The notes under the pieces were generated by a model. That model did not search any database and was not told where the DNA came from. It was given only the letters and a program-made list of their open reading frames with translations. DNA of 40,300 nucleotides. It comes from an uncultured Lachnospiraceae bacterium (GTDB taxonomy: Bacteria > Bacillota > Clostridia > Lachnospirales > Lachnospiraceae). The position numbers and the translations under genes are program-made. The first letter of the stretch is position 1; every line of letters begins with the position of its first letter. The stretch lies in contig CAJUBP010000030.1 in assembly GCA_910584585.1 (NCBI GenBank), positions 1 through 40,300 of the forward strand, in the 5' to 3' direction. This document shows positions 32,704 to 40,207 of the stretch, piece by piece.

Positions 32704-33540
32704 ATGTTAGCAGATATCAGATATTGGGAAAACAAAGCAAAAGAAGGAAAATTCGCAATTCCTCATTTTAACGTATGGAACGCGGAGATGCTTATGGGCG
32801 TTATGGACGCGGCAGAAGAGGCAAAAGCGCCGGTCATCATTTCCTTCGGAACCGGATTTGTGGGAAATACTTCTTTTGAAGATTTCTGCCATATGATGGT
32901 TTCCATGGCAAAGAAAGCAACTGTTCCGGTTATCACACATTGGGATCACGGCCGCAGCATGGAAATTGTGCAGAACGCTTATAACCATGGCATGAATTCC
33001 GTTATGAGGGACGCTTCCGCCTATGATTTTGAAGAAAATATCCGCCTGACCAAAGAGGTGGTAGATTATTTCCATCCCCTGGGAATTCCGGTAGAGGCAG
33101 AGCTTGGCCATGTGGGAAATGAAACCGTTTATGAAGAGGCTCTTGCAAGCTATCAGTATACAGACCCATCCCAGGCAGCAGAATTCGTAGAGCGCACCGG
33201 CTGCGATTCTCTGGCAGTTGCCATCGGAAACCAGCATGGCGTATACACTTCCGAGCCAAAATTGAACTTTGAAGTGGTAGAGAAGGTAAGAGACGCTGTA
33301 TCCGTACCATTGGTACTGCACGGAGCTTCCGGAATCGGCGATGAGGATATCAAAAAAGCAATCTCCCTTGGAATCGCGAAGATCAACATCCATACGGAAC
33401 TGTGCCAGGCTGCCATGACTGCAGTTGCGGCAAACGTTGACAAACCTTTCCTGGAATTAGAAAGAGCCGTAAGAGCAGCAGTAAAACAGCGTGCCCTGGA
33501 AAAAATTGTTTTGTTCGGAGATGACGGAAAGGCGGAATAA
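32704..33540 (+). CDS. Class II ketose-bisphosphate/ketose-phosphate aldolase
   Basis: 278 aa. Zinc and catalytic residues are in place: Asp81-His82 (THWDHG), Glu133 (AELGHVG), His178 (GNQHGVY) and His206 (VLHGASG). It belongs to the Fba/GatY/KbaY group, which cleaves fructose- or tagatose-1,6-bisphosphate into two trioses. The usual LHLDHG is THWDHG here and GTAHG is GNQHG, so this is a divergent subgroup with perhaps another ketose phosphate as substrate. GGGAGG precedes the ATG; the PfkB gene starts 2 bases after the stop. Confidence 0.92.
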   Translation: MLADIRYWENKAKEGKFAIPHFNVWNAEMLMGVMDAAEEAKAPVIISFGTGFVGNTSFEDFCHMMVSMAKKATVPVITHWDHGRSMEIVQNAYNHGMNSVMRDASAYDFEENIRLTKEVVDYFHPLGIPVEAELGHVGNETVYEEALASYQYTDPSQAAEFVERTGCDSLAVAIGNQHGVYTSEPKLNFEVVEKVRDAVSVPLVLHGASGIGDEDIKKAISLGIAKINIHTELCQAAMTAVAANVDKPFLELERAVRAAVKQRALEKIVLFGDDGKAE

Positions 33541-33542
33541 TC

Positions 33543-34508
33543 GTGGAGAAAAAATTAGACGCAGTCTGTGTAGGCGCTGCCATTGTGGATATCCCTCTGC
33601 AGCCGGTGAACCGGGATATGTTTGAGATTGAGTCCTTTCCGCTGCAGCAGATTTCCATGACCATCGGCGGGGACGCCATCAATGAGGCGACGATTCTGTC
33701 CCGGCTGGGACATAAAATCGGGCTGATGAGCATGGTAGGCCGGGACGCCGTGGGAAACTTTATCATGGAACACTGTGAGAAGAACGGCATTGACTATTCC
33801 GGCATCACAATCCGGGAAGGAATTGACACATCCATCAATGTAGGGCTTGTGACTGCTGACGGGGAACGGACTTTTGTTACAAACCGAAACGGCAGTCTGT
33901 GGAAGATGACCATCGGGGACGTGGATCTGTCCCGGCTGGGCGAAGCAAGGCTTTTGTCACTGGCAAGCATTTTCAACAATCCCCTTTTGGACTGCAAGGC
34001 GCTGGTTCGGATTTTTCAGGAAGCCAAGAAGCAGGACATGATCATCTGCGCGGACATGATTAAGGCCAGGTTGGGCGAAACGCTGGATGATATCAGGGAA
34101 GCATTGAGTTATGTGGATTACTTTTTCCCCAATTACGATGAAGCTTGTCTTATGACGGGAGAAGAAGAACTGGAAAAAATCGCGGATAAATTTTTAGACT
34201 GCGGGATTGGGCATGTTGTAATTAAGACCGGAAAGAAAGGCTGCTATATCAAGAGCCAGGATCAAACTGTGCTGGAGGTTCCGGCCATGAAAGGAATCAC
34301 TGCCATTGACACCATCGGCGCAGGAGACAATTTTGCATCCGGTTTCATTACGGCGATTCTGGAAGGAAAGACATTAAAAGAATGCGCGGAATTTGCCAAC
34401 GTGACAGCATCTATCAGCGTCCAGAGTATCGGCGCCACCACGGGAGTGCAGAACCGGGCGCAGGTGGAGGAACGGCTGAAAGAATATTATGAACAGCAGA
34501 AAGGATAA
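33543..34508 (+). CDS. PfkB-family carbohydrate kinase
   Basis: 321 aa. The N-terminal signature IGGDAINEATILSRLG is at about 41-56 and the C-terminal signature DTIGAGDNFASGF at 256-268 with catalytic Asp262. This family covers fructokinase, ribokinase and phosphofructokinase; specificity is not readable. In this operon it should phosphorylate the ketose made by a dehydrogenase, or a ketose phosphate before the aldolase. The start codon is GTG at 33543, next to the aldolase stop, so the two are translationally coupled. The aldo/keto reductase gene follows after 9 bases. Confidence 0.93.
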   Translation: MEKKLDAVCVGAAIVDIPLQPVNRDMFEIESFPLQQISMTIGGDAINEATILSRLGHKIGLMSMVGRDAVGNFIMEHCEKNGIDYSGITIREGIDTSINVGLVTADGERTFVTNRNGSLWKMTIGDVDLSRLGEARLLSLASIFNNPLLDCKALVRIFQEAKKQDMIICADMIKARLGETLDDIREALSYVDYFFPNYDEACLMTGEEELEKIADKFLDCGIGHVVIKTGKKGCYIKSQDQTVLEVPAMKGITAIDTIGAGDNFASGFITAILEGKTLKECAEFANVTASISVQSIGATTGVQNRAQVEERLKEYYEQQKG

Positions 34509-34517
34509 CAGATTATT

Positions 34518-35501
34518 ATGAAAAAAATGAAGCTTGGAAATACAGGCGTGGATATTTCAAGGATGGGCCTTGGAACATGGTCTATCGGCGGCGGCCCGGC
34601 ATGGGGCGGTGATCACGATTTGAAGGTAGTGGTTGACCTGATCCGGGAATGCCCGAAGCTGGGAGTGAACCTGATTGACACGGCTCCCGGATACAATTTC
34701 GGAAACAGTGAAAAAATCGTGGGAAAAGCCCTGGAGGGGATGAACCGTGAAGATGTGGTAATCATCACAAAGTGCGGAATCATCTGGAACGACAGAAAGG
34801 GAAGCCTGTTTAACAAAGTGGGCGATACCCAGCTTTATAAAAACCTTTCCAAAGAATCCATCCTGGAAGAGATTGACCAGAGCTTAGAGCGTCTTGGCAC
34901 AGACTACATCGATGTTTACATGACCCACTGGCAGGCAGTGGAGCCGTATTTCACTCCAATCTCAGAGACTATGGAAGTGCTGAATGACTTAAAGGCACAG
35001 GGCAAAATCCGCGCAATCGGAGCGGCAAACGTGGATGTCAACCACATCAAGGAATACTTAAAATACGGTTCTTTAGATATCGTTCAGGCAAAATACAGCA
35101 TTCTGGACCGGGGAATTGAAGAAGACCTGCTTCCGGTCTGCAAGGAAAACAATGTGACCATCCAGGCCTACTCCCCGTTGGAAATGGGGCTGTTAAGCGG
35201 CGCTCTTCCCAGGGATTACAAGCCGGTGGGGGCACAGATTCCCAAGAAATGGTTCCAGCCGGAGAATATGCAAAAAGCCATGGACATGATGGACGCGTGG
35301 AAACCCCTCTGTGAGAAATATGACTGCACCGTTGCCAACCTGGCTCTCGCATGGATTCTGGCTCAGGGCGAATTCATCAACCTGTTAAGCGGCGCCACCA
35401 CAGTGGCCCAGATTGATGAGAACATCAAATCAGCGGAATTAGAGCTGGAGCCGGAGGATGTGGCATATATGCGGAAGCTGGCAGAAGATTTGGAAAAGTA
35501 G
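34518..35501 (+). CDS. Aldo/keto reductase
   Basis: 327 aa TIM barrel with the full catalytic tetrad: Asp54, Tyr59, Lys85 and His137 (YMTHWQ). The N-terminus GLGTWSIGGGPAWGG is typical of bacterial YhdN/IolS-like reductases that use NADPH. It might reduce a sugar aldehyde or the triose produced by the aldolase, or act on the incoming aldose; this is inference from the operon. The gene follows the kinase by 9 bases. After its stop comes a GC-rich stretch with a CATGC..GGCC/GGCC.GCATG hairpin (35513-35544). Confidence 0.92.
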   Translation: MKKMKLGNTGVDISRMGLGTWSIGGGPAWGGDHDLKVVVDLIRECPKLGVNLIDTAPGYNFGNSEKIVGKALEGMNREDVVIITKCGIIWNDRKGSLFNKVGDTQLYKNLSKESILEEIDQSLERLGTDYIDVYMTHWQAVEPYFTPISETMEVLNDLKAQGKIRAIGAANVDVNHIKEYLKYGSLDIVQAKYSILDRGIEEDLLPVCKENNVTIQAYSPLEMGLLSGALPRDYKPVGAQIPKKWFQPENMQKAMDMMDAWKPLCEKYDCTVANLALAWILAQGEFINLLSGATTVAQIDENIKSAELELEPEDVAYMRKLAEDLEK

Positions 35502-35512
35502 TCGTTTTCCAT

Positions 35513-35544
35513 CATGCACGGCCTGCCGTTTCGCGGGCCGCATG
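35513..35544 (+). terminator. GC-rich hairpin after the aldo/keto reductase gene
   Basis: CATGC and GGCC pair with GGCC and GCATG around a 12-nt loop; an outer TTTCCAT / ATGGAAA pair can extend it. There is no U-tract, so it may attenuate rather than end the transcript before the regulator gene. Confidence 0.4.
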
Positions 35545-35686
35545 GACATCCTTGCTATGGAAACTGGAAACTTCGGTATCGGTCCGCAGGTTGGCGCGGC
35601 CGGTATCGGAACCCCTGCCTGGAGTGTTCCAAAGGCATTGTGAGCTGCATTTTTAGGCAAAAGTACGTGTTTCAAAGGAGATAAAT

Positions 35687-36544
35687 ATGCTTTCAAAGGA
35701 AAAAACTCTTGCAAATCCCAAAGAGATTGGTATACTATTAGAGGAAGAAATCTCTGGCAATGAGGAAAACGAGAGGGAAGAAAGCATGTCGAGTAAAGAA
35801 AGACTGATGGTGATCAGGCAGCATATCCAGAATGTAAAGAAAGTTTCAGTGGCGGAATTGAGCCTGCAGTGCTCGGTCACGGAAGAGACGATCCGAAGAG
35901 ATCTGGATAAGCTGGAACTGGAAGGCGTCGTGACCAGGATCCACGGCGGCGCGATCTGGAATGCGGATGTTCAGAAGGAGAACGTGCATTTTTATAAGAG
36001 ACTGACAAAACATCTGAAGGAAAAACAGGAGATCGCCCGTAAAACAGCCGCGCTGCTGGAAGGGAAGAACACGATTATCGCAGACTCCAGCACCACTGTG
36101 GCTGAGGCTTTAAAGCTGATACCTGATAACCGGGACGTGACAATTGTAACGAATTCTACCGAGGTGTTCCGGGAGTTTCAGCAGTCTTCCTTTCACATTA
36201 TATCGACAGGCGGAGAATTTAACCAGAAATCGCTGTCGCTGCAGGGGCAGCTTGCGAAAACAAATATCACCAAATACAATGTGCGCCTTGCGCTGATAAG
36301 CTGTAAGAGCGTGAATATTGAGAAGGGCGTACTGGATTCCAATGAAAGCGAGGCGGAAATCAAAAAGATGATGCTGGAGCAGGCGGAGGAAGTGGCGCTT
36401 CTGGTGGATCATTCCAAATTTGACCAGACTGCCTTTGTATGTCTGACAGACTTAAAAAGCGTGAATTATATTATTACGGACAGAAAGCCGGGAGATATCT
36501 GGATTAAGTATTGTGAAGAAAACGGCGTCCGTCTGATTTATTGA
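35687..36544 (+). CDS. DeoR/GlpR-family transcriptional regulator
   Basis: 285 aa in the long form. The winged helix (about 36-92) contains VAELSLQCSVTEETIRRDLDKLELEGVVTRIHGGA, quoted here only by position 69-ish backwards: key part is ETIRRDLDKLE and IHGGA. The C-terminal DeoRC sensor domain (about 110-280) normally binds a sugar phosphate. The start at 35687 has a perfect AAAGGAG. However, family homology begins at the ATG at 35786, and an internal promoter (35709-35736) would give only that 252-aa form. It probably binds the TCTTTGAAACAAAGA palindromes before the operon and the symporter gene. Confidence 0.9.
   Translation: MLSKEKTLANPKEIGILLEEEISGNEENEREESMSSKERLMVIRQHIQNVKKVSVAELSLQCSVTEETIRRDLDKLELEGVVTRIHGGAIWNADVQKENVHFYKRLTKHLKEKQEIARKTAALLEGKNTIIADSSTTVAEALKLIPDNRDVTIVTNSTEVFREFQQSSFHIISTGGEFNQKSLSLQGQLAKTNITKYNVRLALISCKSVNIEKGVLDSNESEAEIKKMMLEQAEEVALLVDHSKFDQTAFVCLTDLKSVNYIITDRKPGDIWIKYCEENGVRLIY
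35709..35736 (+). promoter_or_regulatory. Possible internal promoter for the short DeoR form
   Basis: TTGCAA (35709-35714), 16 bp, TATACT (35731-35736). It lies inside the first codons of the long reading frame, 50 bases before the alternative ATG at 35786, which has GAGAGGGA upstream. Confidence 0.45.
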
Positions 36545-36639
36545 ACTAGAGCGTGTCTTAAAATTGCTTTCTGACAGATGTATTCTCCACTTGGTGGGAG
36601 ATTTGCGCCAAATGAAACTCTCTTTGTCATATCATAAAA

Positions 36640-36696
36640 CAAATACAGAGCCGATGCGAAGCAGAATGAAATCTGCGGAGCGCGGCTCTGTATTTG
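36640..36696 (+). terminator. Strong hairpin ending the polyol operon
   Basis: CAAATACAGAGCCG (36640-36653) pairs perfectly with CGGCTCTGTATTTG (36683-36696). An inner GCAGA / TCTGC pair extends the fold. T-rich sequence follows at about 36707. It is 95 bases after the regulator stop codon. Confidence 0.7.
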
Positions 36697-36743
36697 CGTT
36701 TCGAAGTGTTTTTAAACTAAAGATCTATTGTTTTTCTATAAAA

Positions 36744-36758
36744 TCTTTAAAATAAAGA
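36744..36758. promoter_or_regulatory. Palindromic operator O4, symporter gene
   Basis: TCTTTAAAATAAAGA, a perfect inverted repeat of the same type as O1. Confidence 0.6.
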
Positions 36759-36806
36759 AAAAAATGAACAAAACAAAAGGATAAAATTGGTAATAACAAC
36801 CAAAAA

Positions 36807-36821
36807 TCTTTGAAATGAAGA
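36807..36821. promoter_or_regulatory. Palindromic operator O5, 7 bp upstream of the -35
   Basis: TCTTTGAAATGAAGA ends 7 bp before the -35, the same spacing as O3 in the polyol operon. Confidence 0.6.
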
Positions 36822-36828
36822 AAAATAA

Positions 36829-36857
36829 TTGACAATTTTACCGATAAATGTTAGAAT
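36829..36857 (+). promoter_or_regulatory. Promoter of the symporter gene
   Basis: A perfect TTGACA (36829-36834), 17 bp, then TAGAAT (36852-36857). Confidence 0.8.
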
Positions 36858-37002
36858 GAAAGAAATAAATGTAGTGCCTTATTACCAATAAACGGCAAAT
36901 CTTGGGATGGTTAGGAGGAATATTACACAAAATTTGAAACAAAAAATATTTTGATTCAAAGATTTAATCTCATTGTCTGGAAATAAAAAACAAAAAAATA
37001 TT

Positions 37003-37017
37003 TGTTTGAAACAAAGA
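37003..37017. promoter_or_regulatory. Palindromic operator O6, downstream of the symporter promoter
   Basis: TGTTTGAAACAAAGA differs from the O1 motif at one position. It lies in the leader 41 bases before the start codon, where a bound repressor could block elongation. A weaker TTTGAAACAAA core lies at about 36933-36943. Confidence 0.55.
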
Positions 37018-37057
37018 TAACGGAACATAAGAATCTAAAATGGGAGGTTACAACAGA

Positions 37058-38407
37058 ATGGAAAATAAGAAAAAGGAAGCATCTATCGTGAAAAAGATGA
37101 TGCTTGCAGTAGCTGGGGGTTTTGTCGTGGGGTTCGCCTGTTTATTTTTGAGGGAATACCTGAATGGAAATGGCGGCAGCGGCGTCTGGAATGTCATTGA
37201 GGCAATTCTGTTCCAGGACATTACTGCAACTCAGGGGATTGAGGGAATCGGGCTTTTTTATATTATCGGGCAGCTTTTTATGCGGGGGCTTCAGATGGCG
37301 ATTGTGCCTCTGGTGATTACCTCTCTGGTCCGGGCGCTGTGCAGTCTGGCCAATCCGGAGCAGCTTGGCAGGATTGCTGGCAAGACCTTTCTTACCTATG
37401 GCTGCTTTTATGTAGTCGCGGCAGCGCTGGCAGGAGCAGGGGCGTATTTTGTAAAATCTATGGGGTGGTTTGACGTAAACCTGCCGGGGCAGATGGCCAC
37501 GGAAGCAGTCACTATGGAAGGCTATAATCCGCTGGTAACGGTTGTCAATGCAGTTCCTTCCAATGTATTTGCCGCATTTTCCACCAACAACACGATTTTG
37601 TCCGTGGTGGTGGTTGCGATTGTGCTTGGACTGTGCATCACTGCCATGGGGGAAAAGGCAGATCCTTTGAAAAAAGTAATTGAGAACCTGAACGATGTGG
37701 TACAGATGTATTTGAATTTCCTGATTAACAAAATTGCGCCTGTGGCAATTTTCTGCATGATTACAAGGACGCTGTCTGTGTACGGCGTGGAATATATCGG
37801 ACCTACGCTGGTGTGGATTGTAACCACCATTGTAATCAGCCTTGTGCTTGTAGCCACCATTTATCCAGCAGGCATCTTTCTCACCACAGGGCTGAACCCC
37901 GTTCCCTTTATCCGAAAATCATTTAAAATCGGATTATTTGCGGCGGCCACCAATTCTTCCGCAGCCACCCTTCCTCTGAATACAAAGACCTGTACAGAAG
38001 AGCTGGGGTGCTCCGAGGAAATCAGCAGTTTCGTCCTGCCCACCGGCATGACCATCAATATGAATGGAACCACAGCAATGCATATGATAGCCATTACTTT
38101 TATCGCAACGGCAGCAGGCATTGAGGTAACGCCCGCCACCCTGGCAACGGCAGCCTTCTTATCCATCTGTACAGCAGTAGGCACGCCAGCCATCCCGGTA
38201 GCAGGCACCACCATGGTGTATGTGGTAATGTCCGGTCTGGGAATGAGCTCAGAACTCTGCATGATAGGCTATTCTCTGGTGCTGGCCATGAACTATCTGC
38301 CAGGCATGGCCGTAATTACACTGAATGTCATCGGCGACGCGGCAACCAATGTAATCGTGAATTTCAAAGAAGGCGTACTGAATAAAGATATATATAATAA
38401 GAAATAG
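37058..38407 (+). CDS. Dicarboxylate/amino acid:cation symporter family carrier (GltP-like)
   Basis: 449 aa, polytopic. Family landmarks are present: HP1 AAATNSSAATLPLN, the TM7 motif NMNGTT (usually NMDGT) and HP2 GTPAIPVAG. In TM8 the segment GMAVITLNVIGD (416-427) aligns with archaeal GltPh positions 394-405. The residues equivalent to Asp394 and Arg397, which hold the substrate amino group and side-chain carboxylate, are Gly and Val here. It therefore probably does not carry glutamate, aspartate or C4-dicarboxylates. The frame opens at 37040, but GGGAGG lies inside it, 10 nt before the ATG at 37058. Promoter and operators match those of the polyol operon. Confidence 0.88.
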   Translation: MENKKKEASIVKKMMLAVAGGFVVGFACLFLREYLNGNGGSGVWNVIEAILFQDITATQGIEGIGLFYIIGQLFMRGLQMAIVPLVITSLVRALCSLANPEQLGRIAGKTFLTYGCFYVVAAALAGAGAYFVKSMGWFDVNLPGQMATEAVTMEGYNPLVTVVNAVPSNVFAAFSTNNTILSVVVVAIVLGLCITAMGEKADPLKKVIENLNDVVQMYLNFLINKIAPVAIFCMITRTLSVYGVEYIGPTLVWIVTTIVISLVLVATIYPAGIFLTTGLNPVPFIRKSFKIGLFAAATNSSAATLPLNTKTCTEELGCSEEISSFVLPTGMTINMNGTTAMHMIAITFIATAAGIEVTPATLATAAFLSICTAVGTPAIPVAGTTMVYVVMSGLGMSSELCMIGYSLVLAMNYLPGMAVITLNVIGDAATNVIVNFKEGVLNKDIYNKK

Positions 38408-38429
38408 AATAATGCTTCTAATACCTTTC

Positions 38430-38508
38430 CGATACACATGAAATGCCGGAAGCCTACTCTTTGATTTGCGCATTAAAGGACTTTCCGGCATTTCCGTCCG
38501 TATCCAAA
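38430..38508 (-). repeat. Constant-flank hairpin repeat, copy C
   Basis: GAAATGCCGGAAG (38440-38452) pairs with CTTTCCGGCATTTC (38481-38494) with one bulge; the loop is 28 nt. Flanks are CGATACACA and GTCCGTATCCAAAA. It lies between convergent genes, and in the sense of the leftward hydrolase gene (stop at 38538) it reads GGATACGGACGGAAA, stem, TTTCATGTGTATCG, as in copies A and B. Confidence 0.8.
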
Positions 38509-38537
38509 AGTATATGTTCGTTGTGGCATTATTCCCT

Positions 38538-39515
38538 TCAATTCATCCAGGCCACCTGCTGTTTCGCCCTCAGCGGAAATCTCCTTAAATTACAGCCATT
38601 TAGATTTTCATGATTTAGATTGACGGCAGTCAGCTGATTATTAGAATAAGTCTTATAATAGTAGATTCCGCGGCTTGCATTAATGCAGCAGGAATACAGC
38701 GTGAGATCATACTTGTTTTCCTCCGTTAATACACTTCCGCGCACCATGGAAACAGAGTCCAGCAAATGGAAAAGCTGCGCGACGCTTTCAGGTTCATCTG
38801 CTTCGCAGACAGAGTTTAAGCAGAGATAAGAAGCCTTTACAAACCGGGAAGAAGGGGAAAAATCACCGGGAAGGCCGAAACTTCCAAGGCCCAAGCCGAA
38901 AGGCTTTAGGCTTACATCTGTGGAAAAACAGTTCGAAGGAGTGCCGGCGGTTAAGTTCATATACTGGCAGGTATTTGTCATTTGGAAAGGGAACGCGGGA
39001 TTATTGGTCAGCACTCCCATGGGATTGTCGTAAATTTCCATGCCGTTTTTGGTCACTTCCAGTACAAGGGAAGTCTCCTGGTCCGCAATATGCCAGTGAA
39101 GAGGAGACAGGGGAATTTCCTCGCTGAAGGGAATATGAATCAGATGAGTGGCAGAAAGCAGTTCTTTTGCCTCGGCTGCAGTGGCGCATTTTCCCAACAG
39201 CCAGAGAATTACCTCAAAGGGGGAGATATTGCTGCATTCTGTGTTCTCTTCCGGCGGGTAATAGGCGTTGTCCGGGAAGTTCAAACCCGCCATACAAAGG
39301 CCCTTTTCATTGACTGCTTCGGCGTACAGCGGAAAACCCTCTGCGATGGAAGCCATGCCCAGCAAAGCATAGTGATGCTTCATCAGGCCGGCTTTTCGGA
39401 AAGAGACAGGGAAATTCCGCGGAGTAAAAACGACGCATTCATTAAAATTGCACTCCAGATCCATGGTGCGTCCGAAATAGAAATCATTTGTTTTCATTGC
39501 AATACTGGTGCACAT
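38538..39515 (-). CDS. Choloylglycine hydrolase family (bile salt hydrolase-like)
   Basis: 325 aa N-terminal-nucleophile hydrolase. After removal of Met1 the catalytic residue is Cys2 (MCTSIAMKT). The other expected active-site residues are Arg16, Asp19, Asn79 (GLNFP), Asn171 (VLTNNP) and Arg224 (SPSSRF). Phrases such as GLPGDFSPSSRF, SMVRGS and GIYYYKTY are close to Clostridium perfringens bile salt hydrolase as I remember it. It would cut taurine or glycine from conjugated bile acids; penicillin V acylase activity cannot be excluded. No signal peptide, so cytoplasmic. The frame is open 63 codons upstream, but the essential Cys2 and the AAGAGG site fix the start at 39515. Confidence 0.92.
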   Translation of the reverse strand: MCTSIAMKTNDFYFGRTMDLECNFNECVVFTPRNFPVSFRKAGLMKHHYALLGMASIAEGFPLYAEAVNEKGLCMAGLNFPDNAYYPPEENTECSNISPFEVILWLLGKCATAAEAKELLSATHLIHIPFSEEIPLSPLHWHIADQETSLVLEVTKNGMEIYDNPMGVLTNNPAFPFQMTNTCQYMNLTAGTPSNCFSTDVSLKPFGLGLGSFGLPGDFSPSSRFVKASYLCLNSVCEADEPESVAQLFHLLDSVSMVRGSVLTEENKYDLTLYSCCINASRGIYYYKTYSNNQLTAVNLNHENLNGCNLRRFPLRAKQQVAWMN

Positions 39516-39586
39516 GTGGTTTCCTCTTTTCTTAAAATTATAATCTTGGCCAAATAGATTGCTGCAAACGACTTTTTCTGAAAAAT

Positions 39587-40150
39587 TCAGGCTGTCGGGG
39601 AGAATAGTCCCAAATTCGGCGGAGAAACAGTGAAAAAGATAAAGCAAAACAGCAGAATTGCCAGTCCTGTATAGATCAATCCGGCGATTCGTTTGCCTGC
39701 GCATTTTTGAGCGGCATAAAAAACGAAGAAAAATCCAAGTGCGACGCTGAACAGGAACACAGCGATATCCAGGCCCAGGCAGTGTGTTCCAAGAATGCCG
39801 GAATAGGTGTAAAAAAGAACTGGAATAGAAAAAGTTCCCAACAGGATTCCCAGAGCATTTCCCAGACAGATGCAGGGATAACGGCCTTTTAGATGCGCAA
39901 AAAAAGTTTTCGCTTTTTCTGGCATGGATTTCGTGGATGGCAGATGGAAAAGGAAGCAGGAAATGATGCTGTAAAAAAGCATGGGAAAAAACAGCAGCTT
40001 CATATGTTCCCAGGTAGATTCATTGACAGGCGAAAATAATCCCACCCAGGAATTATTTCCGGACCATTCATAGGTGAAGTGAAGAAGCGTTCCCGTCAAA
40101 AAGGTAAAGAGCGCTCCGAGGATTGTGTAGCCGAGCAATTTTTTGTCCAT
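39587..40150 (-). CDS. Small integral membrane protein, DUF6512-like
   Basis: 187 aa with about five or six hydrophobic segments (roughly 6-24, 50-70, 88-112, 118-140, 148-172). The motif FSPVNESTWEHMKLLFFP (about 40-57) is highly distinctive. I recall it from a Clostridia membrane family named DUF6512; this is from memory. No function is known to me. GGAGGAACTT precedes the ATG at 40150; an upstream ATG at 40225 lies in the repeat/promoter region and lacks a ribosome site. The hydrolase gene starts 71 bases downstream in the same direction. Confidence 0.8.
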   Translation of the reverse strand: MDKKLLGYTILGALFTFLTGTLLHFTYEWSGNNSWVGLFSPVNESTWEHMKLLFFPMLFYSIISCFLFHLPSTKSMPEKAKTFFAHLKGRYPCICLGNALGILLGTFSIPVLFYTYSGILGTHCLGLDIAVFLFSVALGFFFVFYAAQKCAGKRIAGLIYTGLAILLFCFIFFTVSPPNLGLFSPTA

Positions 40151-40207
40151 AAGTTCCTCCGTTTTGACAGCTTTATAAAATGTATGATATTCTATCTTAT
40201 AATATCC

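Larger units (their letters stand above)
36545..37057. other. 513-base regulatory gap between DeoR and symporter genes
   Basis: Contents in order: undescribed sequence (36545-36639), a strong hairpin (36640-36696), and an AT-rich zone with operators and a TTGACA promoter (36744-36857). A leader of about 195 bases before the symporter start follows. The leader has an AGGAGG at 36914-36919 without a nearby ATG. No gene is recognisable. Confidence 0.65.

Noticed and set aside
36545..36755. Possible insertion-sequence remnant or small ORF after the DeoR gene
   Set aside because: No transposase-like translation or paired ends could be found; the only clear structure is the operon terminator.
39516..39704. 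63-codon extension of the bile-salt-hydrolase-like gene
   Set aside because: The catalytic residue must be Cys2 after Met removal, which fixes the start at 39515.
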